A stretch of DNA of 27,873 nucleotides from NCBI GenBank assembly GCA_025927795.1, contig JAICKT010000005.1:1-27873 (forward strand). The letters run 5' to 3'. The notes under the pieces are model-generated. The model was not told the origin of the DNA, made no database searches, and worked only from the letters and a program-made list of their open reading frames with translations. The position numbers and the translations under genes are program-made. The number at the start of each line of letters is the position of its first letter. Position 1 is the stretch's first letter. The stretch is from Parafilimonas sp. (lineage in GTDB: Bacteria; Bacteroidota; Bacteroidia; Chitinophagales; Chitinophagaceae). Below are positions 1 to 7,843 of this stretch, in pieces.

Positions 1-54
1 GCTGCGCTGTTTTTTATTGTTGCTGAAATTTGCATCGGAGAATTTTTATTTTAA
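1..54 (+). CDS. Possible 3' end of a membrane protein gene (partial)
   Basis: The first base starts an open frame of 17 sense codons ending in TAA at 52-54. The translation AALFFIVAEICIGEFLF is hydrophobic like a last transmembrane helix. The gene would begin before the window. The piece is too short to name a family and could be a chance open frame. From its stop to the next gene end, 55-185 is AT-rich and shows nothing recognisable. Confidence 0.3.
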   Translation, partial: AALFFIVAEICIGEFLF

Positions 55-185
55 ACTGTGATAAGCTTTTAAAACAAGTTTTTAGTGTTGTAAAAAATCA
101 CACTTTGTTTAATAACTCTTATCTAAAAAATAATTACTGATTTATTTGGTTTTTTTACACAGTTCATGTTGAGCATTCGTCATAG

Positions 186-1181
186 TCATTCGGCAAACCC
201 TAAATTATCAGTCCGCAATGCTTCGTCTGCTAAGTCAAAGCAATGGTATCTATTAAAAATACATCCACCTTTTCTCATTAATCTAAGATTAAATTCTTTG
301 ATTGAGTCCAATGCTGGTTCTTCGTCTAAAAAATTTAAAAAGTCTAAACCACTAAGAATAATATTTTGTTGGTCTTGTCCACCTGGTTCATAGAAATGGT
401 CGGTAAAATCTATGGATAAATATTTTTCTTTTAAGTCAGCTTCAGTATAAGCTGCAAAGAGTTTTGATTTGCACAGATGAACACTAATAGCCAAGTCCTT
501 GAATTCTTTTCCGCTTTCAATGTCAATAAATTCATCTTCGTAAATTGTAAGAACTTCCTGCCAAAATATATTCAATCTGCTGAATACTTTATTTCTACCT
601 GCTGGTAAACAAGAACAACTCCAAAATGAATATTCTGTTTTGCAAGGGAAAGGAATTGCATTAAGAACATAGCTCTGCAAGATTTCACAAATTTGTTCAA
701 AGTATTTAGAGCTTTTAAGTTTGGTGAATTTTACAGAATACTTTCTTCGCAGTTCGGGGTAATTAAATCGTTCTGTCTTTAAGCTGTCAACATTTAATTC
801 ATAATTGCTCCATTGTTGTTGGTCTCGATTGCTCACAATTAAATCAAGGTCTGTGTCACCTGAAACGATGCTTACAAGATTAATGTTTCTTAAAGATTTT
901 TTTAAATTTTCAAGTTTATAAACAGTCAGCTTTTCAACCTCAGCTAATTTAGTCTTATCCACTTCCTTGAAACTGATATATTCAATATCCAAATGGTTTA
1001 GTCTGTGTTGAGCGTGCCGGTTTACCACATCTATTGCTAACCCAACATAATATTCTCCATTCTGAAAATGAAGTATGTAAATTCCACAACGATTATCCTT
1101 TGTGAAACAGTCAGCTAAACTTGGTCTGTCCTTAGCATATAAATATTTGTCAAAACCTAAGTCAAGAAATTCTGATTGCAT
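186..1181 (-). CDS. GIY-YIG nuclease-domain protein with unknown C-terminal region
   Basis: A 331-residue protein. Residues about 32-100 carry a GIY-YIG endonuclease-like core: GIY at 33-35, YVG at 45-47, the expected Arg at 55 after 'DVVN', and acidic residues in 'AEVEKL' (80-85) where the family's metal-binding Glu lies. This fold cuts DNA in repair, homing and restriction enzymes. Residues about 120-331 match nothing I recognise and include Cys pairs in 'WSCSCLPAG'. The ATG at 1181 is chosen; the frame runs on to a TTG at 1217, but the ATG sits 32 residues before the GIY motif, the normal place for the domain to begin. It is a lone gene, divergent from trpS. A repair, defence or mobile role is possible but unproven. 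The domain call is good, the function open. Confidence 0.7.
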   Translation of the reverse strand: MQSEFLDLGFDKYLYAKDRPSLADCFTKDNRCGIYILHFQNGEYYVGLAIDVVNRHAQHRLNHLDIEYISFKEVDKTKLAEVEKLTVYKLENLKKSLRNINLVSIVSGDTDLDLIVSNRDQQQWSNYELNVDSLKTERFNYPELRRKYSVKFTKLKSSKYFEQICEILQSYVLNAIPFPCKTEYSFWSCSCLPAGRNKVFSRLNIFWQEVLTIYEDEFIDIESGKEFKDLAISVHLCKSKLFAAYTEADLKEKYLSIDFTDHFYEPGGQDQQNIILSGLDFLNFLDEEPALDSIKEFNLRLMRKGGCIFNRYHCFDLADEALRTDNLGFAE

Positions 1182-1353
1182 GGTTTGGATGTTCGCAAAT
1201 GGTGACGCACAACTCAAATATTACCACAACTTACAAATTTTTATTGCGCAAATACAATTAAGCAAAGCTGTATTGCTGTAACGAAAATGAAATACCAAAC
1301 ATTCAATAATCAATTTATAATAATCAAAAAATCTCAATCCTTATCTTCGCCAC

Positions 1354-2352
1354 ATGCCTAAAGAAATTGTTTTAAGCGGAATAAGACCAACCGGTTTTTT
1401 ACATTTCGGAAATTATTTTGGTGCAGTAAAAAACTGGGTGCGCATGCAGGATGAATATGATTGTTATTTCTGCGTGGTTGACTGGCATGGCTTAACTACA
1501 CATCCGGATACAAAAGAACTGCGTGAAAATGTGCACAGGCTTTTAAGCGAGCTGCTTGCATCTGGGCTTGACCCGGAAAAATCTGTTATTTATGTGCAAA
1601 GCAGCATACCCGAAATTGCTGAGTTGTATTTGTATTTAAACATGCTTGCATATAAAGGTGAGCTTGAAAAAACACCTACGTTTAAAGATAAAGTTCGGCA
1701 ACATCCAAACAATGTAAATGCAGGTTTGCTTACCTATCCCGTACTAATGGCTTCAGATATTTTAGTTCATCGTGCAGTAAAAGTGCCGGTGGGTAAAGAC
1801 CAGGAGCAACATGTTGAAATTGCAAGAGATTTTGCTGAGCGTTTTAATCGTCGTTATCGCGATGTGTTTCCCTTACCTTATGGATTTAATTATGGTGAGG
1901 CGCTTACAAAAATTTTAAGTTTGGATGGCAGCGGAAAAATGAGCAAGAGTGCAAATGAAATGGCAACAATTTATTTGAATGATGATGATGATTTGATTCG
2001 CAAAAAAATAATGAAAGCAAAAACAGACAGCGGTCCAACTGAAAAAGGAATGCCCAAGCCTGATTACATTGAAAATTTATTTTTATTAATGCAGATTGTA
2101 AGCAAGTATGAAGATGTGGCGCGTTTTGAAACCGATTATGAAAATTGCAGCATTCGTTACGGCGATATGAAAAAACAGTTGGCAGAAGATATGGTTACAT
2201 TTATAAAACCAATTCGCGAAAAAGCTGTATCAATTAAAAATGATAAAACGTATCTTACAAAAGTTATAAAAATGGGAGAGGAGAAGGCAAGAGCCAATGC
2301 AGCAAAAACATTAAAACTTGTTAAAGAGGCAATGAATTTGAATTATGTTTGA
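1354..2352 (+). CDS. trpS: Tryptophanyl-tRNA synthetase
   Basis: A class I aminoacyl-tRNA synthetase of 332 residues, the usual size for bacterial TrpRS, charging tRNA-Trp with tryptophan in the cytoplasm. The HIGH-like signature is in 'SGIRPTGFLHFGNY' (residues 8-21) and the KMSKS loop is exact at 195-199. The segment 'VPVGKDQEQHVEIARDFAER' is the family's conserved block before the KMSKS domain. The ATG is preceded by TATCTTCG at 1342-1349, one base off the Bacteroidota -7 consensus TAnnTTTG, which would leave a very short leader; no TTG lies at the right distance upstream. It stands divergent from the GIY-YIG gene. The following 116 bp (2353-2468) hold only a short tandem-like 'gaagtaaga' motif. 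Confidence 0.97.
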   Translation: MPKEIVLSGIRPTGFLHFGNYFGAVKNWVRMQDEYDCYFCVVDWHGLTTHPDTKELRENVHRLLSELLASGLDPEKSVIYVQSSIPEIAELYLYLNMLAYKGELEKTPTFKDKVRQHPNNVNAGLLTYPVLMASDILVHRAVKVPVGKDQEQHVEIARDFAERFNRRYRDVFPLPYGFNYGEALTKILSLDGSGKMSKSANEMATIYLNDDDDLIRKKIMKAKTDSGPTEKGMPKPDYIENLFLLMQIVSKYEDVARFETDYENCSIRYGDMKKQLAEDMVTFIKPIREKAVSIKNDKTYLTKVIKMGEEKARANAAKTLKLVKEAMNLNYV

Positions 2353-2468
2353 AGAAGAGTAAGATTTATGAAGTAAGATATAAGACGTATGAAATTGAGC
2401 TGTTGTTTATTTTTAAACTGATAATAATTTTTAACCGCTTAAAAGTTCCTTTAGGGATTTAGGGTATT

Positions 2469-3104
2469 ATGGCTAAACAAAAAAAACCTAAACATATTGC
2501 CGTAGCAGGAAATATCGGCGCAGGAAAAACCACACTAACAGAATTGCTGAGCAAACATTATAAATGGATTCCGCAGTTTGAAGACATTGACCACAATCCG
2601 TATTTAATGGATTTTTATGAGGACATGCCACGCTGGAGTTTTAACCTGCAGATATATTTTTTAAACGGAAGATTGAATCAACTGCTCGATATACAGCGCG
2701 GAAGTGAGACCGTAATTCAGGATAGAACAATTTATGAAGATGCACACATTTTTGCACCCAACCTGCACGATATGGGTTTAATGAATAAACGTGATTTTGA
2801 CAATTATTTTAATTTTTTTCAAACACTGCGTTCAATGGTGCAGCCGCCGGATTTGCTTATTTATTTAAAAGCGTCAGTGCCTACATTGGTTGACCATATA
2901 CAAAAACGCGGACGCGAGTATGAAGAAAATATCAGGCTCGATTATCTTAAAAAACTGAATGAGCTTTATAATCGCTGGATAGATAATTATAGAGAAGGTC
3001 TTGTTTTAACGATTGACATTGACAAGAATAAATTTCCGCAAAACGAAGAACATCTTGGCGAGATTATCACTAAGATTGACGCAATGTTGTTTGGACTATT
3101 TTAA
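2469..3104 (+). CDS. Deoxynucleoside kinase
   Basis: A 211-residue kinase of the dNK/dCK/dGK family, which phosphorylates salvaged deoxynucleosides with ATP. Visible features: a P-loop 'GNIGAGKTT' at residues 14-22, the family motif 'DRTIYEDAHIF' (equivalent of the DRS motif) near residue 88, and an Arg-rich lid 'KRGREYEE' near 157-164. Length fits the bacterial family. Substrate preference (deoxyadenosine, deoxyguanosine or deoxycytidine) cannot be read from the sequence. It lies 116 bp after trpS, probably as its own unit. Its stop is only 21 bp from the stop of the convergent ugd gene. Confidence 0.93.
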   Translation: MAKQKKPKHIAVAGNIGAGKTTLTELLSKHYKWIPQFEDIDHNPYLMDFYEDMPRWSFNLQIYFLNGRLNQLLDIQRGSETVIQDRTIYEDAHIFAPNLHDMGLMNKRDFDNYFNFFQTLRSMVQPPDLLIYLKASVPTLVDHIQKRGREYEENIRLDYLKKLNELYNRWIDNYREGLVLTIDIDKNKFPQNEEHLGEIITKIDAMLFGLF

Positions 3105-3125
3105 TAAACTTAACAACATTCAGCA

Positions 3126-4445
3126 TTAACCAGCTGAGCCGATGCAATAATAAGTAAAGCCAATTTTTACTAAATCTTTCCTGTGATAAATATTTCTTCC
3201 GTCAAACATCACATTTTGCTTCATTATTTTGCAAATGACTTCCCAGTTAGGCAAACGAAATTCAGGCCATTCAGTAACGAGAACAATTGCATCTGCATTT
3301 TTTGCAGCGGCAATAGCATCATCTTTTAACTCGGCTTTTCCTTTAAGCAAATGTTTTGCTTCGTGCATGGCAACAGGGTCATAAGCCTGAACTTTTGCAC
3401 CTGCGTCAATTAAAGCATCTATCAAAACCAATGAAGGCGCTTCACGCATATCATCTGTTTTTGGTTTGAATGATAAACCCCAGATGCAAAAAACTTTACT
3501 TTTTAAATCGCCTTTAAAATGATTTTTTATTTTGGTAAACAGGATTTTTTTCTGATCATCATTTACAGCATCAACAGATTTAAGTATGCGTAATTTATAA
3601 TCGTATTGCTCAGCAGTATAAATGAGTGCCTTAACATCTTTTGGAAAACATGAACCGCCATAGCCTATACCGGGATAAATAAATTTATTGCCGATACGAG
3701 GATCAGACCCAATGCCGTTGCGCACTTCGTTTACATTAGCGCCAACAAGCTCGCAGAGATTTGCAATATCATTCATAAAAGATATTTTAGTTGCAAGCAT
3801 TGCATTAGCTGCATATTTTGTCATTTCAGCAGAAGGTATATCCATAAATAAAAGCGGGTGACCATTTAATACAAACGGATCGTACAACTGCCGCAAGAAA
3901 GTTTTTGCTTTTTCGTTTTCAACACCAATAACAATACGATCTGGTTTTAAAAAATCATCAACAGCAGCACCTTCTTTTAAAAACTCAGGATTTGATGCAA
4001 CATCAAAATCTATATTAGCCTGTCTTTCTTTAAGTGCTTTTTTAATTGCCTTTTTTACTTTTAGCGCAGTACCTACAGGCACAGTACTTTTTGTAACAAC
4101 AATTAAATATCCGTTCATGTATTCACCAACCGAACTTGCTACCTGCAGTACATATTTTAAATCAGCGCTGCCATCTTCATCGGGCGGTGTACCAACAGCA
4201 ATAAAAACAATTTGCGCACCCACAATCGCTTCTTTAAGCGTAGTGCTGAAATGCAATCTTCCTTTTTTAAAATTGCGATCAACAATTTCATCAAGCCCTG
4301 GTTCATAAATTGGTAAAACACTTTTTTGCAGGTTTTTAATTTTTTCTTCATTCACATCAATACAAATAACATCTGTTCCAACTTCTGCCAGGCAAGCACC
4401 TGTAACAAGTCCAACATAACCGGTTCCAACTACAACAATCTTCAT
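3126..4445 (-). CDS. ugd: UDP-glucose 6-dehydrogenase
   Basis: A 439-residue enzyme that oxidises UDP-glucose to UDP-glucuronate in two NAD-dependent steps, feeding uronic acid into exopolysaccharide or envelope glycans. The Rossmann motif 'GTGYVG' is at residues 7-12. The active-site segment 'GIGYGGSCFPKDV' places the catalytic Cys at 266. 'ASNPEFLKEGAAVDDF' (150-165) and the C-terminal 'WGLSFKPKTDDMREAPS' are standard blocks. Length is normal. It is the last gene of a minus-strand group with cysQ, a sulfotransferase and a broken glycosyltransferase; the wreck ends 79 bp before this ATG. That context points to a surface polysaccharide. Confidence 0.96.
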   Translation of the reverse strand: MKIVVVGTGYVGLVTGACLAEVGTDVICIDVNEEKIKNLQKSVLPIYEPGLDEIVDRNFKKGRLHFSTTLKEAIVGAQIVFIAVGTPPDEDGSADLKYVLQVASSVGEYMNGYLIVVTKSTVPVGTALKVKKAIKKALKERQANIDFDVASNPEFLKEGAAVDDFLKPDRIVIGVENEKAKTFLRQLYDPFVLNGHPLLFMDIPSAEMTKYAANAMLATKISFMNDIANLCELVGANVNEVRNGIGSDPRIGNKFIYPGIGYGGSCFPKDVKALIYTAEQYDYKLRILKSVDAVNDDQKKILFTKIKNHFKGDLKSKVFCIWGLSFKPKTDDMREAPSLVLIDALIDAGAKVQAYDPVAMHEAKHLLKGKAELKDDAIAAAKNADAIVLVTEWPEFRLPNWEVICKIMKQNVMFDGRNIYHRKDLVKIGFTYYCIGSAG

Positions 4446-4524
4446 TTGGTTTTTATTTTAATTTAAAAAAGATACTTACTTAATAGTGCAGTTATTTTTT
4501 TATTTATAAGCTATTCAATTTGGT

Positions 4525-4692
4525 TTAAAGAGCATGATATAAAGCATCATATTTTGCAGCACAATTCTCCATGCTAAATTCCTGCCGTATAACGTTTACA
4601 ATTCTCTTTTATTCTGTTTAGTTCATTATTATTTGCATTAAAAAAAAGCATTCTAAAGCTTTTAAATAGGCTCCTGTACTTATAACTTCACT
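4525..4692 (-). pseudogene. Remnant of a glycosyltransferase C-terminus
   Basis: The 369-bp gap between sulfotransferase and ugd holds broken coding sequence on the minus strand. Three frames must be joined: 'LSEVISTGAYLKALECFF' (to about 4640), then 'NANNNELNRIKENCKRYTAG' after a run of eight T on the coding strand, then 'RQEFSMENCAAKYDALYHAL' ending in TAA at 4525-4527. Joined, they resemble the last 60 residues of GT4-type glycosyltransferases, with the typical 'FSWE...KY..LY' ending. At least two frameshifts are needed, one at the poly-T run. Upstream sequence to 4814 (stops in all frames) shows no intact GT body, so the gene was also truncated. Family assignment is from pattern only; sequencing error at the homopolymer could explain one lesion. 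Confidence 0.5.
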
Positions 4693-4814
4693 TAAAAACA
4701 ACCAATATCTTTTGTTACGATTCACCCTGCTTTTTGCAAGTGTAATAATCTTATCTTTTATCAAGCATAGAAAGCGGTAATTGCTTTTCCGCATAAACAA
4801 TTTTATACATGCAC

Positions 4815-5771
4815 TCAGTTATTAGAAATTACTTCGTGTGCAAACCATTTTTTATAAAATGAAGTGCCAAGCAATTCATCGAGCAGAGCTGTATCGTGCA
4901 GGTAAAATTCTCTTAAACGGTTTTTAATATGCTGCATTTTTTCTTCGCTTATTCCTGATGATGCTGCAGGTTGTTTTTGTGCTGAAGTATTTAGTTCAAA
5001 AAATTTGTTCTTCAGCATTTTTCTTTTGCTTACAGGTAACCACATATCTATCAAGTGATCAACAATCCATTTTCTCACTTTATTTTTTTTAAGCATTCTC
5101 TCTTGCAAAAACCTGCTTTTCAAATCGCCGGTAACATTTTTTAAAATAAGATCAGGCATAAAATTTTCATCAATATTTAAAAAATAAAAAACATTTTTTA
5201 ATAGCTGCCTGGGGCTTGCTTTAAGAGCATCATAATCCAAAACAATTAATTGTTTTGTTGAAAAATATTGCAGACAAGTTTTTAATTGTGCATAATAAAA
5301 TCCATGCTCTATATATGTAAAATCATTATTGTATTTTGTTATTTCAAATTTTTTTTTGGGTTGATATATTAATGCTTCTTCAATGCTGCGTTTTTCGCGT
5401 AACATTTTTTTTAAATAAAAATAAGATGATATTGCTCTTGCAACAGGATTACGTAAAATAACGATAAGCTTTGCATCAGGTTTTCTTGTTGCAATCTTTT
5501 GTAATAATGAAGGATAGAAAATATAATTCACCGCAGAATGTAATACAACAGATTCACCATTGTATGCAGGTGTTTCAAGCGAAAGCCTTTTGTTTAATTG
5601 TTTTTCTTCGGCAAATTTTACAAACAGCGGAATATCTTTCAAAGATTGATAACAATAAATCTGCGGATGCTGGCTTAACCAATTATTGAACGTGGTAGTA
5701 CCTGCTTTTTGAACACCAATTAAAAAAGTATTTGGAAAAGGAGTTTTTACCGCCACAAATCTATCAATCAT
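4815..5771 (-). CDS. Sulfotransferase family protein
   Basis: A 318-residue cytosolic-type sulfotransferase that would move a sulfuryl group from PAPS to a carbohydrate or other acceptor. The 5'-phosphosulfate loop 'GVQKAGTTTF' is at residues 19-28, and the 3'-phosphate-binding strand-helix 'ILRNPVARAISSY' (105-117) has Arg107 and Ser115/116. 'DYDALKASPRQLLKNVFYFL' fits the later conserved region. No signal peptide is seen. It begins 25 bp after cysQ on the same strand, so the two are very likely co-transcribed: CysQ degrades PAP, the product that inhibits sulfotransferases. The acceptor is unknown; neighbouring ugd and a GT remnant suggest a glycan. Confidence 0.9.
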   Translation of the reverse strand: MIDRFVAVKTPFPNTFLIGVQKAGTTTFNNWLSQHPQIYCYQSLKDIPLFVKFAEEKQLNKRLSLETPAYNGESVVLHSAVNYIFYPSLLQKIATRKPDAKLIVILRNPVARAISSYFYLKKMLREKRSIEEALIYQPKKKFEITKYNNDFTYIEHGFYYAQLKTCLQYFSTKQLIVLDYDALKASPRQLLKNVFYFLNIDENFMPDLILKNVTGDLKSRFLQERMLKKNKVRKWIVDHLIDMWLPVSKRKMLKNKFFELNTSAQKQPAASSGISEEKMQHIKNRLREFYLHDTALLDELLGTSFYKKWFAHEVISNN

Positions 5772-5796
5772 TAATACAATTATTTATGCCAAATCT

Positions 5797-6591
5797 TTAA
5801 GAACGTTCAACTACAAACCACGGGTTTAATAAGTTTTCTTTATTGTATTGCAGTTCGTTACCAGTGTTATAATTATAAACTTTGCAGCCTGCAAACTTTG
5901 CAACAGCGTGCCCGGCTGCAGTATCCCATTCCATTGTTGGTGCCAGGCGCGGATAAATATTTGCTTTACCTTCTGCTACCAAACATAATTTTATAGAACT
6001 GCCCGAACTAACACAATTTACATTACCATATTTTTCTCTTTTCTCATTTATAAATTCTTCTGTTTCGGGGGTATTATGGCTGCGGCTTGCAACTATAGTA
6101 AACGTTTCGGGAAGTGCAGCATCCGGTAATTTTTCTGCTGACTGCATATAAGATTCTATTGTTTTATTTTCTTCTCCATTAACTGTAAAAGTATAACTAC
6201 CGTTGTCTTTATCACCATAATAAAGTTTTCCTGTAACAGGCACATATACGACGCCTGAAACAGGCACACCTTCTTCAATCAGGGCGATGTTAACAGTAAA
6301 TTCTCCGTTGCGTTTTATAAATTCTTTTGTTCCGTCAAGCGGGTCTATAAGCCAGAATCTTTTCCAGTTTCTGCGGTCTTCATAAGAAAGCTGTTTGCCT
6401 TCTTCACTTAACATTTCAATTGAAAGCGGCGAAAGCATTTCCTTTATTTTATTATGGCTTCTTTTGTCAGCGGCGGTTAAGGGTGAGTTATCTGTTTTGG
6501 TTTCAACCTCAAATTCATTGTGATAAACATCAAGAATTTCCTTGCCTGCTTCAATTGCTGCTGTAATAGAAATTTTTAATAGATCATTCAT
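5797..6591 (-). CDS. cysQ: 3'(2'),5'-bisphosphate nucleotidase CysQ
   Basis: A 264-residue member of the inositol monophosphatase superfamily that hydrolyses PAP to AMP and phosphate with metal ions. Metal-binding motifs are visible: 'LSEEG' at 61-65 with Glu64, 'DPLDGT' at 83-88, and 'WDTAAGHAV' in the C-terminal half. 'EFIKRNGEFTVNIALIEEG' directly after DPLDGT is characteristic of CysQ rather than of inositol phosphatases. It leads the group with the sulfotransferase 25 bp downstream, matching the need to remove PAP. A near-consensus -7 (TATCTTGC) lies upstream around 6630 on the minus strand but is not convincing alone. The other 225 bp upstream (6592-6816) show nothing clear. Confidence 0.95.
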   Translation of the reverse strand: MNDLLKISITAAIEAGKEILDVYHNEFEVETKTDNSPLTAADKRSHNKIKEMLSPLSIEMLSEEGKQLSYEDRRNWKRFWLIDPLDGTKEFIKRNGEFTVNIALIEEGVPVSGVVYVPVTGKLYYGDKDNGSYTFTVNGEENKTIESYMQSAEKLPDAALPETFTIVASRSHNTPETEEFINEKREKYGNVNCVSSGSSIKLCLVAEGKANIYPRLAPTMEWDTAAGHAVAKFAGCKVYNYNTGNELQYNKENLLNPWFVVERS

Positions 6592-6816
6592 AGTATTGAA
6601 AAAAGTTGTTGTTTTTTGAATGGCGGCAAGATAATGTATGAAGCACTAAAAACCTAAATAGCCTGATTAAAACAGGTACAATTCAGTCAGAATTTATTTT
6701 ATTAAAGCGGGAATTTATAGAGAAGAATCTTTATTCATTCATATAAAAAATTATGGCCAATAATGTTTAAAATAAAAATGGGAAAGATATTAACCAATTA
6801 TAATATCGCAATTGTT

Positions 6817-7425
6817 TTACGTGCGCATCATCACTGTCATAACAAGAAGAAAGGTTATGATTACTAAAACCAGTCCGATAAAAAAAACTTTATATGCCGT
6901 ATCCAGGTAGCTAAATTTTTTTGACAACACTTTTCTTACCTGAAATGATTCTTTTATCAACTCATCAAAAACCAGTTTTTTTTCATCACTGAAAAGTTCG
7001 CTCATATCATTATAATAACTATCTAATTGTTTATGCTGAAAAGCCGGATCCATTTTATCAAAGCTGCCAAAGAAAAAAGGCTCCTTTTCATACGTTACAT
7101 CCTTTAAGAAATTTCTTCCTAATGGTTTACTTGCCATTATGCTAAAAAATATTGTAACGCCTGCTACCAGCAGAATGGCCGCAGCAGGAATAGCAAGCAA
7201 TGGAATTTCTTCAATCCGCTTAGCAACAAAACCTATTATTACAGATGCTAAAATTGAGTTTACCTGTATTAATAAACCGGCTTTTCTATCTGCAATAGCA
7301 ATAAGATTAAGATAATTGCGAAAAGCAATTTTAAAAAGATCTTCGCTTTCTTTGTTTAAAGGTTTTTCTACATTTTGGTATTTATCAGGAATTTTTTTCT
7401 CTTTCCAGTCATCACGTTTACCCAT
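6817..7425 (-). CDS. PycTM-like (Pycsar effector-type) membrane protein
   Basis: A 202-residue protein whose N-terminal half resembles the Pycsar effector transmembrane domain (PycTM, formerly DUF5706): an 'FRNYLNLIAIADRKAGLLIQ' stretch at 35-54 leads into helices at about 50-68 and 75-97, a soluble stretch of about 75 residues follows, and a last helix lies at 176-199. In Pycsar defence such proteins sense cCMP or cUMP made by a partner cyclase and damage the membrane. No nucleotide cyclase and no HD domain is visible here, so this is an orphan form; a housekeeping role is equally possible. Divergent from the small DUF1328 gene. Family call is from pattern recognition, function is inference. 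Confidence 0.65.
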   Translation of the reverse strand: MGKRDDWKEKKIPDKYQNVEKPLNKESEDLFKIAFRNYLNLIAIADRKAGLLIQVNSILASVIIGFVAKRIEEIPLLAIPAAAILLVAGVTIFFSIMASKPLGRNFLKDVTYEKEPFFFGSFDKMDPAFQHKQLDSYYNDMSELFSDEKKLVFDELIKESFQVRKVLSKKFSYLDTAYKVFFIGLVLVIITFLLVMTVMMRT

Positions 7426-7519
7426 AGTGCAGGAGTTTTAAGTGGTAGTTAAATTTAATAAGCATAAGTTATATAAACTCTGGCATGAAATTTAAATATA
7501 ATTATTAAAATCATTTTAT

Positions 7520-7687
7520 ATGCTTAAATGGGCCGCAATATTTTTTATCATCGCAATTGTAGCAGCGATATTTGGTTTTACAGGCATTGCTGCAGGCGCA
7601 GCTTCTATAGCTAAAGTATTGTTCTTTATTTTCCTGGTTTTATTTATTATTGTTTTGATTTTCGGATCAAGAATTTTTGGTAAATAA
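7520..7687 (+). CDS. DUF1328-family small membrane protein
   Basis: A 55-residue open frame starting ATG and encoding two hydrophobic helices separated by the glycine/alanine turn 'FGFTGIAAGAASIAKVLF'. The start 'MLKWAAIFFIIAIVAAIFGF' and the closing 'FGSRIFGK' fit the DUF1328 (YtjA-like) family, small inner-membrane proteins often tied to envelope or general stress. A strong terminator follows 21 bp after the stop, supporting a real gene. It is easily missed because of its length. No partner gene is apparent; the PycTM-like gene is divergent. Confidence 0.85.
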   Translation: MLKWAAIFFIIAIVAAIFGFTGIAAGAASIAKVLFFIFLVLFIIVLIFGSRIFGK

Positions 7688-7708
7688 ATCAAACCGGATA
7701 AGAACAAC

Positions 7709-7738
7709 AAAAGCCTTTAAATTTAATAAAGGCTTTTT
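7709..7738 (+). terminator. Rho-independent terminator of the DUF1328 gene
   Basis: A 10-bp perfect stem (aaagccttta / taaaggcttt, arms 7710-7719 and 7727-7736) with a 7-base loop runs into a T tract on the plus strand. It lies 21 bp after the DUF1328 stop. Confidence 0.85.
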
Positions 7739-7843
7739 TATTCTGCCTGAATAATAATTGATGCAAAAAGGATTGCAACGCGCAAAGCAATAGTAAACTT
7801 GTATTCTTTGCTGCTTTATTTCTTTTGCATAAAAAGGAATTTT

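Noticed and set aside
6817..7687. A complete Pycsar defence operon
   Set aside because: Neither neighbour has cyclase motifs; the adjacent gene is a DUF1328 small membrane protein on the other strand.
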